A DNA stretch of 64,000 nucleotides from Devosia sp. 66-22 (GTDB taxonomy: Bacteria; Pseudomonadota; Alphaproteobacteria; Rhizobiales; Devosiaceae). The DNA lies in assembly GCA_001899065.1 (NCBI GenBank), contig MKUZ01000009.1, forward strand, positions 234,416-298,415, in the 5' to 3' direction. Below are positions 44,113 through 52,449 of this stretch, one piece after another (positions within the stretch are counted from its first letter, which is position 1; each line of letters opens with the position of its first letter). Below the pieces are notes generated by a model, which was given only the letters and a program-made list of their open reading frames with translations, had not been told where the DNA came from and made no database searches. Made by a program: the position numbers and the translations under genes.

Positions 44113-45432
44113 GTGCCGGCGCTCGGTGTCCTCTGCCGGAAATGCGGATGGTCCGTCCGAGCGGAGAGCCGCCCCGCGCGCTGCCCGTCCTGCGGCTCGC
44201 CACGGCTGATCGGACATGAGGAACTGTTCGCCCTCAGCATCGCGCATATCGACTGCGATGCGTTCTACGCCTCGATCGAGAAGCGCGACGATCCGAGCCT
44301 GCGCGACAAGCCGCTGATCATCGGCGGCGGCCATCGCGGCGTGGTGTCGACCTGCTGCTACATCGCCCGGCAGTCCGGCGTGCGCTCGGCCATGCCGATG
44401 TTCACGGCGCGCAAGCTCTGCCCCGACGCCGTGATCATCCCGCCCAACATGGCCAAATACGTCTCCGTCAGCCGCGAGATCCGCGCGATGATGGATCGGC
44501 TGACGCCGCTGGTCGAACCGCTCTCGATCGACGAGGCCTTCCTCGACCTCGGCGGCACCGCCGCCATGCACAAGGCGACACCGGCGGAGGTCCTGTCGAG
44601 ATTTGCCCGGGAGGTCGAGGAGCAGGTCGGGGTGACGGTCTCGATCGGCCTCAGCCACAACAAGTTCCTCGCCAAGATCGCCTCCGACCTCGACAAGCCG
44701 CGCGGTTTCGCCGTCATCGGCCGGACGGAGACGCTGGGCTTCCTCGCCGACAAGCCCGTCACCCTGATCTATGGCGTCGGCAAGGTGTTCTCCGAAACCC
44801 TGCGCAAGGACGGCTACGAGACCATCGGCCAGTTGCAGCGGGCGGTGCCTGAGGATCTCATGAAGCGCTACGGCGAGAGCGGCGCACGCCTCGCCCGCCT
44901 GGCGCGCGGCGAGGATGCCCGGGCCGTCTCATCCGACGGCGAGATGAAGACGGTGTCGGCGGAGACCACGTTCAACACCGACCTGTCGAGCTTCGAGGAG
45001 CTGTCGACCGAGCTGCTGGCGCTGTCGGAGCGGCTCTCCGATCGCATCAAGGCCAAGGGCATCGTGGGCGACACGGTAACGCTCAAGCTCAAATCGGCGG
45101 GCTTTCGCCTCAGGACCCGGGCGCGTCACCTGATGACGCCCACTCAGCTTTCGAGCGTGCTTTTCGAGGCCGGATCGCAGCTTCTCGCCCGCGAGATCGA
45201 CGGAACCGCCTTCCGCCTCATCGGCATTGGCATTTCGGGGCTCACGGAGGCCGATGGGCGCGATCCGACGGACCTGATCGAGCCCGATATTGCCCGCCGG
45301 GCCGCGGCGGAACGTGCGATGGATAGCGTAAGGACGCGGTTTGGACGCGACGCCGTCATCCGTGGCAAGCTATATGGACGCCGTAAGTCACGGCCAAGTG
45401 ACGCCGAAATCGAAGAAGGTAAGACGAAATGA
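44113..45432 (+). CDS. dinB: DNA polymerase IV with N-terminal zinc ribbon
   Basis: Y-family translesion polymerase, 439 residues from a GTG start at 44113. A zinc ribbon (CRKCG and CPSCG, residues 7-33) precedes the palm: HIDCDAFYASIEKRDD with the first metal-binding Asp, then LSIDEAFLDLGG with the catalytic Asp-Glu. Helix-hairpin-helix and little-finger regions follow (to about 400). The N-terminal ribbon is typical of one Hyphomicrobiales DinB group and absent in E. coli. The RidA-family gene overlaps its stop by 4 nt. Confidence 0.95.
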   Translation: MPALGVLCRKCGWSVRAESRPARCPSCGSPRLIGHEELFALSIAHIDCDAFYASIEKRDDPSLRDKPLIIGGGHRGVVSTCCYIARQSGVRSAMPMFTARKLCPDAVIIPPNMAKYVSVSREIRAMMDRLTPLVEPLSIDEAFLDLGGTAAMHKATPAEVLSRFAREVEEQVGVTVSIGLSHNKFLAKIASDLDKPRGFAVIGRTETLGFLADKPVTLIYGVGKVFSETLRKDGYETIGQLQRAVPEDLMKRYGESGARLARLARGEDARAVSSDGEMKTVSAETTFNTDLSSFEELSTELLALSERLSDRIKAKGIVGDTVTLKLKSAGFRLRTRARHLMTPTQLSSVLFEAGSQLLAREIDGTAFRLIGIGISGLTEADGRDPTDLIEPDIARRAAAERAMDSVRTRFGRDAVIRGKLYGRRKSRPSDAEIEEGKTK

Positions 45433-45890
45433 GCACCCCGAACGAAAAGCTGCGCGAATATGGCTATGAACTTGTCCGTCCCAAGCCGCCGGTGGCGAGC
45501 TATGTGCCGGTCGTCCGGTCGGGCAACATCGCCTATGTCAGCGGCCAGATCTCTGCCAACGAGCAGGGTGTCGTCGAGGGCAAGCTGGGCGACAACATGA
45601 ACGTCGTCCAGGGCGGCAATGCCGCCGAATTGTGCGCCGTCAAGATTCTGAGCGAGCTCGTCTATACGGGCGGGATCGAGCTCACCTCGATCAAGCGGGT
45701 GCTCAAACTCACCGTGCTGGTCAGCTCGACGCCGGAATTCACCGAACATCATCTGGTGGCGAACGGCGCGTCCAATCTTCTGGTCGGCGTGCTCGGAGAC
45801 AAGGGCAAGCATGCGCGCGCCGCGTTCGGCGTGGCTGCCCTGCCCCTTGGTGCCGCGGTCGAAATCGAGGCTGTCGTCGAAGTCGAATGA
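45429..45890 (+). CDS. RidA family protein (YjgF/YER057c/UK114)
   Basis: 153 residues. RidA proteins deaminate reactive enamine/imine intermediates. Features are AYVSGQISANEQGVVEGKLG near the N-terminus, VLKLTVLVSSTPEFTEHHLVA and HARAAFGVAALPLGAAVEIEA near the C-terminus. The catalytic arginine position of RidA is occupied by a residue in KGKHARAAFGV; I cannot be sure the enamine deaminase function is kept. Coupled to dinB upstream and to a phosphodiesterase downstream (4-nt overlaps). Confidence 0.9.
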   Translation: MSTPNEKLREYGYELVRPKPPVASYVPVVRSGNIAYVSGQISANEQGVVEGKLGDNMNVVQGGNAAELCAVKILSELVYTGGIELTSIKRVLKLTVLVSSTPEFTEHHLVANGASNLLVGVLGDKGKHARAAFGVAALPLGAAVEIEAVVEVE

Positions 45891-46633
45891 TCCGATTGTT
45901 CGAGCGCCCGATCGCGCATCGCGGATTGCACGACCGGGCCAATGGCATCATCGAGAACTCGCGCGCCGCCTTCGAGGCGGCGATCGCGAAGGGCTACGCC
46001 ATCGAGTGCGACGTGCAGCTGTCGAGCGACGGTGTTCCCTTCATCTTTCACGACGACGATTTCGAACGGCTGACGAGTGCGACGGGGCGCTCGGACGCGA
46101 TGCCCATCGCGGAGGTCCAGACTCTCGTTCTAACCGACAGCGCCGCGAACGAGACGCCGCAGCGCTTCACCGAATTCCTGGAGCAGATCGCGGGCCGGGC
46201 ACAGCTTCAGATCGAGCTGAAGCAGCAGGCGGATGCCGCGCGGACCGTGCGGCTCGCGACGGAAGTCGCTACGGCGCTCAAGGGCTATCGCGGACCCTAC
46301 ACGATCGAGTCCTTCGATCCGCGCCTCCTCGCCGCCCTGCGCGAGGCTGGCGTCACGGCGCCGCTGGGCATCATCACCTATGCCTATGACGAGCCGGGCT
46401 GGGACAACCACATTCCGTGGTGGCGCAAATTCGTGCTGCGGCACCTGCTGCACTGGCCGTGGACGCGGTTCAGTTTCATCTCGTGCCGCAACCTGAGCCT
46501 CTATTTGCCGATGGTGCGGTTCCTGCATGCCCGGGGCATGGAGGTGACGTCGTGGACGATCACCTCCGAGCAGGCGGCGCGCGCCGCGCTGCGGGCGTCG
46601 GACCAGATCGTGTTCGAGGGGTTCCTTCCGTAG
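45887..46633 (+). CDS. Glycerophosphodiester phosphodiesterase family protein
   Basis: 248 residues from ATG 45887 overlapping the upstream stop. GDPD motifs are present: IAHRGLHDRANGIIENS with the catalytic His-Arg, GYAIECDVQLSSDGVPFIFHDDD with metal ligands and second His, and LQIELK. The C-terminus is WTITSEQAARAAL and FEGFLP. It hydrolyses glycerophosphodiesters such as deacylated phospholipids. There is no signal peptide, so it is cytoplasmic. It is followed with a 1-nt overlap by a FemAB-like gene; RidA-GDPD-FemAB is a recurring alphaproteobacterial trio in my recollection. Confidence 0.9.
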   Translation: MIRLFERPIAHRGLHDRANGIIENSRAAFEAAIAKGYAIECDVQLSSDGVPFIFHDDDFERLTSATGRSDAMPIAEVQTLVLTDSAANETPQRFTEFLEQIAGRAQLQIELKQQADAARTVRLATEVATALKGYRGPYTIESFDPRLLAALREAGVTAPLGIITYAYDEPGWDNHIPWWRKFVLRHLLHWPWTRFSFISCRNLSLYLPMVRFLHARGMEVTSWTITSEQAARAALRASDQIVFEGFLP

Positions 46634-47781
46634 TGGCCGAAGGCCTCACAGCGGAGGTCGTCGACGCCACAGCCAAGATCGACGCTGCGGCCTGGAACCG
46701 GCTCGCCGCAGCGACGGACAGCCACGCCAATCCGTTCCTCGACCACGCCTTCTTCCTGGCGCTCGAGGCGTCCGGCTGCGCCACGCGCCGTACCGGCTGG
46801 ACTCCGCGGCACATCGTGCTCGGTCGCGGCGGCCAGATCGTGGGCCTGCTGCCGATGTACGAGAAGGCGCACTCGCAGGGGGAGTACGTTTTCGACCATG
46901 GTTGGGCCAACGCCTTCGAGCAGGCGGGCGGCCGGTACTATCCCAAGCTGCAATGTGCGGTGCCGTTCACACCGGTGACCGGCCCCAAGCTGCTGACGGG
47001 CGGCGAGCCCGGTCTCGATGAGGCGCTGCTGGCCACCGCGGCGCGCTACGCCGACGAGCGCGGCATCTCTTCGGTGCATGCGACCTTCGTGCCGGAAGCC
47101 GAGGCCGCTCTCGCCGAGCGCAGCGGCTGGCTGCGGCGGACCGACACGCAGTACCACTGGCACAATCATGGCTTCGGCTCGTTCGACGCCTATCTCGACA
47201 CGATGTCGTCGCGGCACCGCAAGGTGACGCGGCGGGAGCGGCGCGACGCTGTTGAGGGTCTCGACATCCGCTGGCTGACGGGCAGCGACCTCACCGAGGC
47301 GGTATGGGACGCGTTCTTCGCGTTCTACGAAGACACCGGCAGCCGCAAATGGGGGCGGCCCTATCTCAACCGCAAATTCTTCTCGCTGCTGTCGGCGGCA
47401 ATGGCCGACCGCATCGTGCTGATGTTCGCCTATGACGGGACGACACCGGTCGCCGGCACGCTCAGCATGCTGGGCAAGGACACGCTCTATGGCCGCTACT
47501 GGGGCGCCACGGGGAACGTCCCGTTCCTCCATTTCGAGCTCTGCTACTATCAGGCGATCGACTACGCGATCGAGCACCGGCTGACGACGGTCGAGGCGGG
47601 GGCGCAGGGCGAGCACAAGCTGGCGCGCGGCTATGAGCCGGCGACGACGCATTCGGTGCACTGGATCGGGCATGCCGGGCTGCGCGAGGCGATCGCGCGC
47701 TTCCTGCGCCAGGAGCGCGCCGCCGTGACCCGCGAGCAGGACGCCCTCGGCGCCTACACGCCGTTCAAGAAGGGCAGCTAG
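46633..47781 (+). CDS. PF04339/DUF482-type acyltransferase-like protein (FemAB-related)
   Basis: 382 residues from a GTG at 46633, overlapping the GDPD stop by one base. Signatures of the group are NPFLDHAFFLALEASGC near the N-terminus and VFDHGWANAFEQAGGRYYPK. Further C-terminal are SSRHRKVTRRERRDA, FYEDTGSRKWGRPYLNRKFF and YGRYWGATGNVPFLHFE. The fold is a tandem GNAT like the FemAB aminoacyl transferases, but the substrate is unknown; old annotations call it a peptidoglycan biosynthesis protein. It ends the dinB operon and overlaps the convergent GT2 gene's stop by 4 nt. Confidence 0.85.
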   Translation: MAEGLTAEVVDATAKIDAAAWNRLAAATDSHANPFLDHAFFLALEASGCATRRTGWTPRHIVLGRGGQIVGLLPMYEKAHSQGEYVFDHGWANAFEQAGGRYYPKLQCAVPFTPVTGPKLLTGGEPGLDEALLATAARYADERGISSVHATFVPEAEAALAERSGWLRRTDTQYHWHNHGFGSFDAYLDTMSSRHRKVTRRERRDAVEGLDIRWLTGSDLTEAVWDAFFAFYEDTGSRKWGRPYLNRKFFSLLSAAMADRIVLMFAYDGTTPVAGTLSMLGKDTLYGRYWGATGNVPFLHFELCYYQAIDYAIEHRLTTVEAGAQGEHKLARGYEPATTHSVHWIGHAGLREAIARFLRQERAAVTREQDALGAYTPFKKGS

Positions 47782-48524
47782 CGGCCGCCGGGGCGGATGT
47801 CGGTGTGCTCGTGGGTCGCGGGCTTGCCGGCGAAGGTGACCCAGAAGAAGTTGAGCGTGTAGGTGAGCCCGGTGCGGATGATCCCCTCCTCCGCGAGGCG
47901 GCGCCCCGAGGTCTTCATCTTCAGCCGGTGCGTGAACTTCACATTGCCCTGCTTGGCGAGGCGGACGGCGACGTCGGTGTCCTCGCCATAGAACTTGATC
48001 TCGCGGTTGAAGCCGCCGGCCCTGATCCAGGCGTCGCGCTTGAGGACGAAATTGCCGCCCTGCACCACCGAGCCGACGCGCAGCACGTAGCGGTTGAGCC
48101 AGTAGATCAGCGTGGTGAGGCCGTAGAACATGCCCACCAGAGCGCGCTGGCCCTGGTTGAGGTCGTAATAGACGTAAGGACCGGAGAGGCAGACCAGCCT
48201 GGGGTCCTTGTCGAACTCCTCGAACACCGTGTCGATCCAGCCGGGCGGGACGATCGTGTCGCCGTCGATATTGGCGACGAGCTCGGCCGTGGTGGCGCGG
48301 AAGCCGCCGTCGCGGGCAGAGACGAGGCCCTTCTGCGGTTCGTCGACGACGCGGGCGCCGGCGAAGGACGCAGCGATCTCGCGCGTGCGGTCGGTCGAGT
48401 TGTTATTGACCACCACCACATCGACGTCCCGGCCGCTGCGCTTGACCTCGGCGAGCACGGATTCGACGCATTTGCCGATCAGGGCTTCCTCGTTATAAGC
48501 GGGGATCACGAAAGCTAGCTTCAT
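47778..48524 (-). CDS. Glycosyltransferase family 2
   Basis: 248 residues. GT2 hallmarks are FVIPAYNEEALIGKCVESV at the N-terminus, VVVNNNSTDRTREIA, the DGD nucleotide-sugar motif ANIDGDTIVPPGW and EIKFYGEDTDVAVRLAK with the acidic catalytic region. Hydrophobic stretches near residues 130-150 (GMFYGLTTLIYWLNRYVL) may be a membrane-associated helix. The donor and acceptor are unknown. It may belong with the lipid-modifying pair downstream on the other strand (inference). Confidence 0.88.
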   Translation of the reverse strand: MKLAFVIPAYNEEALIGKCVESVLAEVKRSGRDVDVVVVNNNSTDRTREIAASFAGARVVDEPQKGLVSARDGGFRATTAELVANIDGDTIVPPGWIDTVFEEFDKDPRLVCLSGPYVYYDLNQGQRALVGMFYGLTTLIYWLNRYVLRVGSVVQGGNFVLKRDAWIRAGGFNREIKFYGEDTDVAVRLAKQGNVKFTHRLKMKTSGRRLAEEGIIRTGLTYTLNFFWVTFAGKPATHEHTDIRPGGR

Positions 48525-48619
48525 CTCAGGGCCTCTGCGGCGGACGTGCCCGAGCGGATAGACCAGTTAGCAGATGCGGGCAACCTGCCCCGCCCCGCTC
48601 TCCGCAGGAATGGATCAGG

Positions 48620-49771
48620 ATGGACGGACTCTGGACGATAGTGGTGACGGGCGTAACCTGGGTGATCCAGGGGGCGGTCGTGTTCATCGTGTCCACGCTG
48701 CTGTTCGACGCCCTGCACTGGCTGCTGCATCGCTGGGGGCGGTCCAAACATCCGCTGCTCAGGACTTTTTCGCGCTGGCACTGGGTCCACCACGCGTTCC
48801 TCGACCGGAAGATGCGGGTGCATCCCGAGCTGGTGCGCCAGAACCTGATCTACCACGTGCTGCCCGAGTACCTGACTTCGCTGGCGGGAACGCTGGCCTT
48901 CCTCTTCGTCTTCCCGTGGCCGCCGATCGCGGTCGTGGCGCTGATGCGGACCTGGATGCTGATCCAGACGATCCGCGAGGAAGGCATGGACTACAACCAC
49001 ATGGCGATGGACCGGCTCAGCGGCCAGCAGGGGCTGCTCTGGGTGAACCAGAGCTACCACGCGATGCACCACATCAATCCCAACAACTTCTTCTCCTCGT
49101 TCGCCAATGTGTTCGATCTGCTGTTCGGCACGGCGACGCAGATCGACGGGCGGCGGTTCCTGATCACGGGGGCGGGCGGCGCCTTTGGCGGGGCGATGAA
49201 GGCGCGGCTCGAGAAACTGGGCGGCATCGTCGAAACGGCCAAGCACGGCGTCGACTTCACGGCCGGCGATTACGATGGCCTGCGGGAAAAGCTCGAGCGC
49301 GCCGACGTGCTGGTCCTGTCGCATGGGGCAAAGTCCGATGGATGCTGGGACGCCAACCACCGCACTTTCGTCGACCTGATCGACCTGTTCATCGAGACGG
49401 GCCGGCAACGGCTCACCCCGCCCGAAGTGTGGGCGCTCGGCTCCGAAGCCGAGTTCCACGGCGACATGGGGCTGCCCGAGCTCAAGGACTATGCCGGGTC
49501 CAAGCGCGCCTTCGCGCAGCAGGCGCTGGGGTACTACCGCAGCGCCGACGTGCTCTATCGCCATATCGTGCCCTCCTCTTTCACCTCGGCGATGGGGCCG
49601 GGCCCGATGTCGGCGGACATGGCGGCCGGAATCGCGCTGTTTTTCATCCGGCGCGGCTTCCACTACGTGCCGGTGACGCTCACGACGCTCGCCTTCTGGA
49701 ACTACTTCCGCTTCGTGCGGCAGAAACCGGCGGTCAACGCGCTCGCAGTTGACTCTGTCCCGGAGAGGTAG
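48620..49771 (+). CDS. Sterol desaturase/fatty-acid-hydroxylase-type domain fused to SDR domain
   Basis: 383 residues. The N-terminal half is an integral-membrane di-iron hydroxylase: His motifs H33-x3-H37 (HWLLH), H54-x2-HH58 (HWVHH) and a later SYHAMHHINPNNFF, with hydrophobic segments around 8-30 and 85-115. From about residue 175 the frame continues as an NAD(P)-binding Rossmann domain (ITGAGGAFGGAMKARL) with YxxxK in LKDYAGSKRAF, the catalytic pair of short-chain dehydrogenases. This corresponds to the bifunctional sterol desaturase/short-chain dehydrogenase architecture. The substrate is unknown (a sterol-, carotenoid- or fatty-acid-like lipid is likely). A sterol-type glycosyltransferase gene follows after 93 bp. 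Confidence 0.88.
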   Translation: MDGLWTIVVTGVTWVIQGAVVFIVSTLLFDALHWLLHRWGRSKHPLLRTFSRWHWVHHAFLDRKMRVHPELVRQNLIYHVLPEYLTSLAGTLAFLFVFPWPPIAVVALMRTWMLIQTIREEGMDYNHMAMDRLSGQQGLLWVNQSYHAMHHINPNNFFSSFANVFDLLFGTATQIDGRRFLITGAGGAFGGAMKARLEKLGGIVETAKHGVDFTAGDYDGLREKLERADVLVLSHGAKSDGCWDANHRTFVDLIDLFIETGRQRLTPPEVWALGSEAEFHGDMGLPELKDYAGSKRAFAQQALGYYRSADVLYRHIVPSSFTSAMGPGPMSADMAAGIALFFIRRGFHYVPVTLTTLAFWNYFRFVRQKPAVNALAVDSVPER

Positions 49772-49864
49772 TTTTTCGCTGCCGAGGGCCCACCTAAGGG
49801 GCTTGCGGTACGTTCTGATCCCCATGAGTACGCCCAGCGCCATCGCGACCCGGAGACCGACCGG

Positions 49865-51226
49865 ATGACCAAGACGGTCGTCACCTCGGTGCTGGGCACC
49901 CATGGCGACGTGCAGCCGCACGTGGCGCTGGCCGTCACGCTCAAAAAGCGCGGCTTCCGCCCCATCATCTGCGCGACCGACGATTTCGAGGGGTTCGTCA
50001 CGTCCTATGGCGTCGAGTTCCGCGGCCTCGGCACGGACATGCGCGAGCTGATGAAGCGCACGCAGATGGACGACGCGGCGGCCCTCAGCAAGCTCCTCTA
50101 CGCGCCGAACCTGCTGCGCGAGGGGCAGAAGATGCTCAAGGAGGCGGCGCGCCGCACCTGGGACGCTGCGCAGGGCGCCGACGCGCTGATCTTTGCGCAG
50201 ACGACGACCTTCTGCATCGACATGGCCGAGGCGCTGCGCATTCCGGCGCTGATGGTGGCGTTCCAGCCACTCAATCCGACGGCGGAGTTCCCGTATTTCC
50301 AGTATGAAGTGAACCCGCTCAGCCCGTTGATGTACCGGTTCAACCGCGAGCCGTTCGGCGAGGTGCCGGGGATCGACCCGGTGGTCAACAAGCTCAGCTA
50401 TCAGGTGCAGCGCTGGCACCAGATGTTCTACGACCTGCCGCGGGACCGGCTGCGGCGGCGCCTGTTCGGGCTCAAGACGCGTAATCGCGGCGGTTTCGCG
50501 CGGAACGGCCGCGGCGAAATGCTGCCGATCCTGCATGCCTATTCGCCCACGGTCTCGCCGGCCCCCGGCGACTGGGCGCCCAACAATATCATCACCGGGT
50601 TCTGGCGGCTCGACGACGGCGCCGGCTGGGCACCCGATGCGGACTTCGAAGCGTTCCTGAGCACAGGCGACACGCCGGTCTACCTCGGCTTCGGCTCGAT
50701 GCCCTGGGGCGCGCAGCGCAACACCGAAATCATCACCAAGGCGATCACCCAATGGGGCGGCCGCGCCGTGATCGGCAAGGGCTGGGGCGGCGTGAAGGCC
50801 GAGGACCTGCCCAAGAGCGTCTATGTCGTCGACCGGGCGCCGCACACCGAACTGTTCAAGCATGTGAAAGCCGTCGTGCATCACGGCGGCGCCGGAACGA
50901 CGCAGACGGGGCTCGAAGCCGGGCGGCCGACCTTTGCGGTGCCTCAGTTCTTCGACCAGCCCTATTGGGGCAAGCTGATCTACGAGCTCGGCTGCGGACC
51001 GCAGCCGGTGCGGCTCAAGAAGCTGACGCCACAGATCCTCGCGACGGCGCTGGACGATCTGTCCAACACGCCCGCCTATGCGCGCGCTGCCGAAGCGGTG
51101 GCCGAGAAGATGCGGCTCGAGGACGGGACCAATCGCGCCGTCGACGTGATCGAGGAAACGATCGCCGACTACGGCAGCGCCGGGCCGCGCGACAGTGACA
51201 CCTACGAGCTTGGAGCCGCGCCGTGA
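49865..51226 (+). CDS. Glycosyltransferase family 1, sterol/steroid glucosyltransferase-like
   Basis: 453 residues with GT-B fold. The N-terminal SVLGTHGDVQPHVALAVTLKKRGF is the family's first glycine-rich loop. The C-terminal VHHGGAGTTQTGLEAGRP is the UDP-sugar-binding signature of sterol 3-beta-glucosyltransferases and related antibiotic glycosyltransferases, with the preceding VYLGFGSMPWG. It probably transfers a sugar to a lipid alcohol. It lies 93 bp after the desaturase-SDR gene and overlaps the HIT gene by 4 nt. Confidence 0.9.
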   Translation: MTKTVVTSVLGTHGDVQPHVALAVTLKKRGFRPIICATDDFEGFVTSYGVEFRGLGTDMRELMKRTQMDDAAALSKLLYAPNLLREGQKMLKEAARRTWDAAQGADALIFAQTTTFCIDMAEALRIPALMVAFQPLNPTAEFPYFQYEVNPLSPLMYRFNREPFGEVPGIDPVVNKLSYQVQRWHQMFYDLPRDRLRRRLFGLKTRNRGGFARNGRGEMLPILHAYSPTVSPAPGDWAPNNIITGFWRLDDGAGWAPDADFEAFLSTGDTPVYLGFGSMPWGAQRNTEIITKAITQWGGRAVIGKGWGGVKAEDLPKSVYVVDRAPHTELFKHVKAVVHHGGAGTTQTGLEAGRPTFAVPQFFDQPYWGKLIYELGCGPQPVRLKKLTPQILATALDDLSNTPAYARAAEAVAEKMRLEDGTNRAVDVIEETIADYGSAGPRDSDTYELGAAP

Positions 51227-51642
51227 CGACCTATGACGACAGCAACATCTTCGCCAGAATCCTGCGCGGCGAAGTCCCGAGCGTGAAAGTGTTCGAGGAC
51301 GACACGGTCCTCGTGATGATGGACATTTTCCCGCAGTCCAGGGGGCACACGCTGGTAATCCCGAAGGCCGCGTCACGGAACCTGCTCGATGCGGATGCCG
51401 ACGCGTTGGCGACGGCGGCGGCATATCTGCCCAGGCTCGCGCGGGCGGTGAAAGCGGCAACCGGAGCGGACGGCATCCGGCTCGCGCAGTTCAACGAGGC
51501 GCCCGCCGGGCAGACGGTGTTTCACCTGCATTTCCACCTGATCCCCGTCTATGACGGCGTCGAGCTCGGACAGCATGGCGGCGGCAAGGCGGACGAGGCG
51601 GAACTCAGGGACATCGCCACCGCGATTGCCGCCGCCCTCTAG
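51223..51642 (+). CDS. HIT family protein
   Basis: 139 residues. N-terminal IFARILRGEVPSVKVFEDD and HTLVIPKAASRNLLD are typical, and the triad H-x-H-x-H appears in QTVFHLHFHLIPVYD. It hydrolyses nucleotide phosphoramidates or AMP-lysine-type substrates (Hint group). Start overlaps the glycosyltransferase stop by 4 nt, so it is co-transcribed. Confidence 0.95.
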   Translation: MTTYDDSNIFARILRGEVPSVKVFEDDTVLVMMDIFPQSRGHTLVIPKAASRNLLDADADALATAAAYLPRLARAVKAATGADGIRLAQFNEAPAGQTVFHLHFHLIPVYDGVELGQHGGGKADEAELRDIATAIAAAL

Positions 51643-52124
51643 GCACAATTTTCTCTGAAGAAAGCGGCCTATCGCTCTCTGCTGCCTGCTGGAATCGGGC
51701 TGGGCGCAGAAAGTTACGCACGCTGGTTCGGGGAGGCGCATAATGCCCCTCACCTCTCCGGCGCGAGATGCGAACGGCGCATCGCGGAGGGGGTCCGGTC
51801 GAGGCAGGGCCGTCCTGACTCGGGGTGAAGGGAATACTGCACGCTCAAGCGGTGCCCTTCATTCGAAATCGGTTCGCGCGGGGCGGGGCGATAGTCCCAC
51901 CTCTGCTTTTTGGCGGACGACCGCCACCGGGGACGAAAGTCCCGCCCCCGCCGCTTCCGAGGACGCGGCGCCCATCCAAGATCCGGACGGTTTTGCCGTT
52001 CCGGGGCTTTCGCATGCCGACCTCGTCGTTGCGCTCGCCGGGCACATGTGCTATCCAGTAATCGTGATGTTCCACGCATCACTATGCACTCCGAGCGCAT
52101 GATCGATGCGAGCCGAGCCCTAAC
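51643..52124. other. Hairpin-rich gap between HIT gene and XRE regulator
   Basis: 482 bp without a convincing gene. Short open frames on both strands give Pro/Arg/Gly-rich translations, mutually inconsistent and without ribosome-binding sites. Region 51885-52004 carries five successive hairpins (listed separately). The last 60 bp (ATCGTGATGTTCC, GCATGATCGATGCG) may contain the XRE promoter and a GCAT-rich inverted repeat. I see nothing else here. Confidence 0.65.
51885..52004. repeat. Array of five hairpins, possible intergenic repeat or structured RNA
   Basis: GGGGC-GATA-GTCCC (51885-51898); TGGCGG-ACGA-CCGCCA (51911-51926); GGGAC-GAAA-GTCCC (51930-51943, a GNRA-like loop); GCCGC-N10-GCGGC (51950-51969); CCGGACGG-TTTTG-CCGTTCCGG (51983-52004, one bulge). 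The first and third units are similar in sequence (GGGG.C GA.A GTCCC), suggesting a duplicated element. It could be a REP-like intergenic element or a folded RNA. Confidence 0.4.
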
Positions 52125-52391
52125 ATGATGACATCGGGACAATTACGGGCGGCGCGGGCGCTTCTGGGAATCGACCAGAAGGCGCTGGCGGCGCTTGCCG
52201 ATGTGTCGTTGCCCACGATCCAGCGGATGGAAGCCAGCGACGGCGTTGTCCGCGGCACGGTCGAGACGCTGACCAAGGTCATCGAGGCCCTCAACCGGGC
52301 CGGAGTGGACCTGATCGGCGACAATGCCCGCAGCGATGGCGGCGGCCGCGGCGTGCGCTTCACAACCCCTCCCCCCAGACAGGATTCCTAG
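52125..52391 (+). CDS. XRE-family helix-turn-helix regulator
   Basis: 88 residues (an ATG three bases later is equally possible). The HTH is clear: QLRAARALLGIDQKALAALADVS then LPTIQRMEASDGVV. The C-terminal RAGVDLIGDNARSDGG is the 'nucleoid' tail common in this short family. It lies 58 bp before a SulP transporter gene and may control it, an inference from position. Confidence 0.85.
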   Translation: MMTSGQLRAARALLGIDQKALAALADVSLPTIQRMEASDGVVRGTVETLTKVIEALNRAGVDLIGDNARSDGGGRGVRFTTPPPRQDS

Positions 52392-52449
52392 CCTCCGACG
52401 ACCACCGCTCGACGATGATCGCCGCGCTGACCCACGAGCTCTAGCGCCG

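Noticed and set aside
48521..51460. 979-codon minus-strand frame
   Set aside because: It runs opposite the desaturase, glycosyltransferase and HIT genes, which have clear family motifs; the translation is Arg/His/Pro-rich without any domain.
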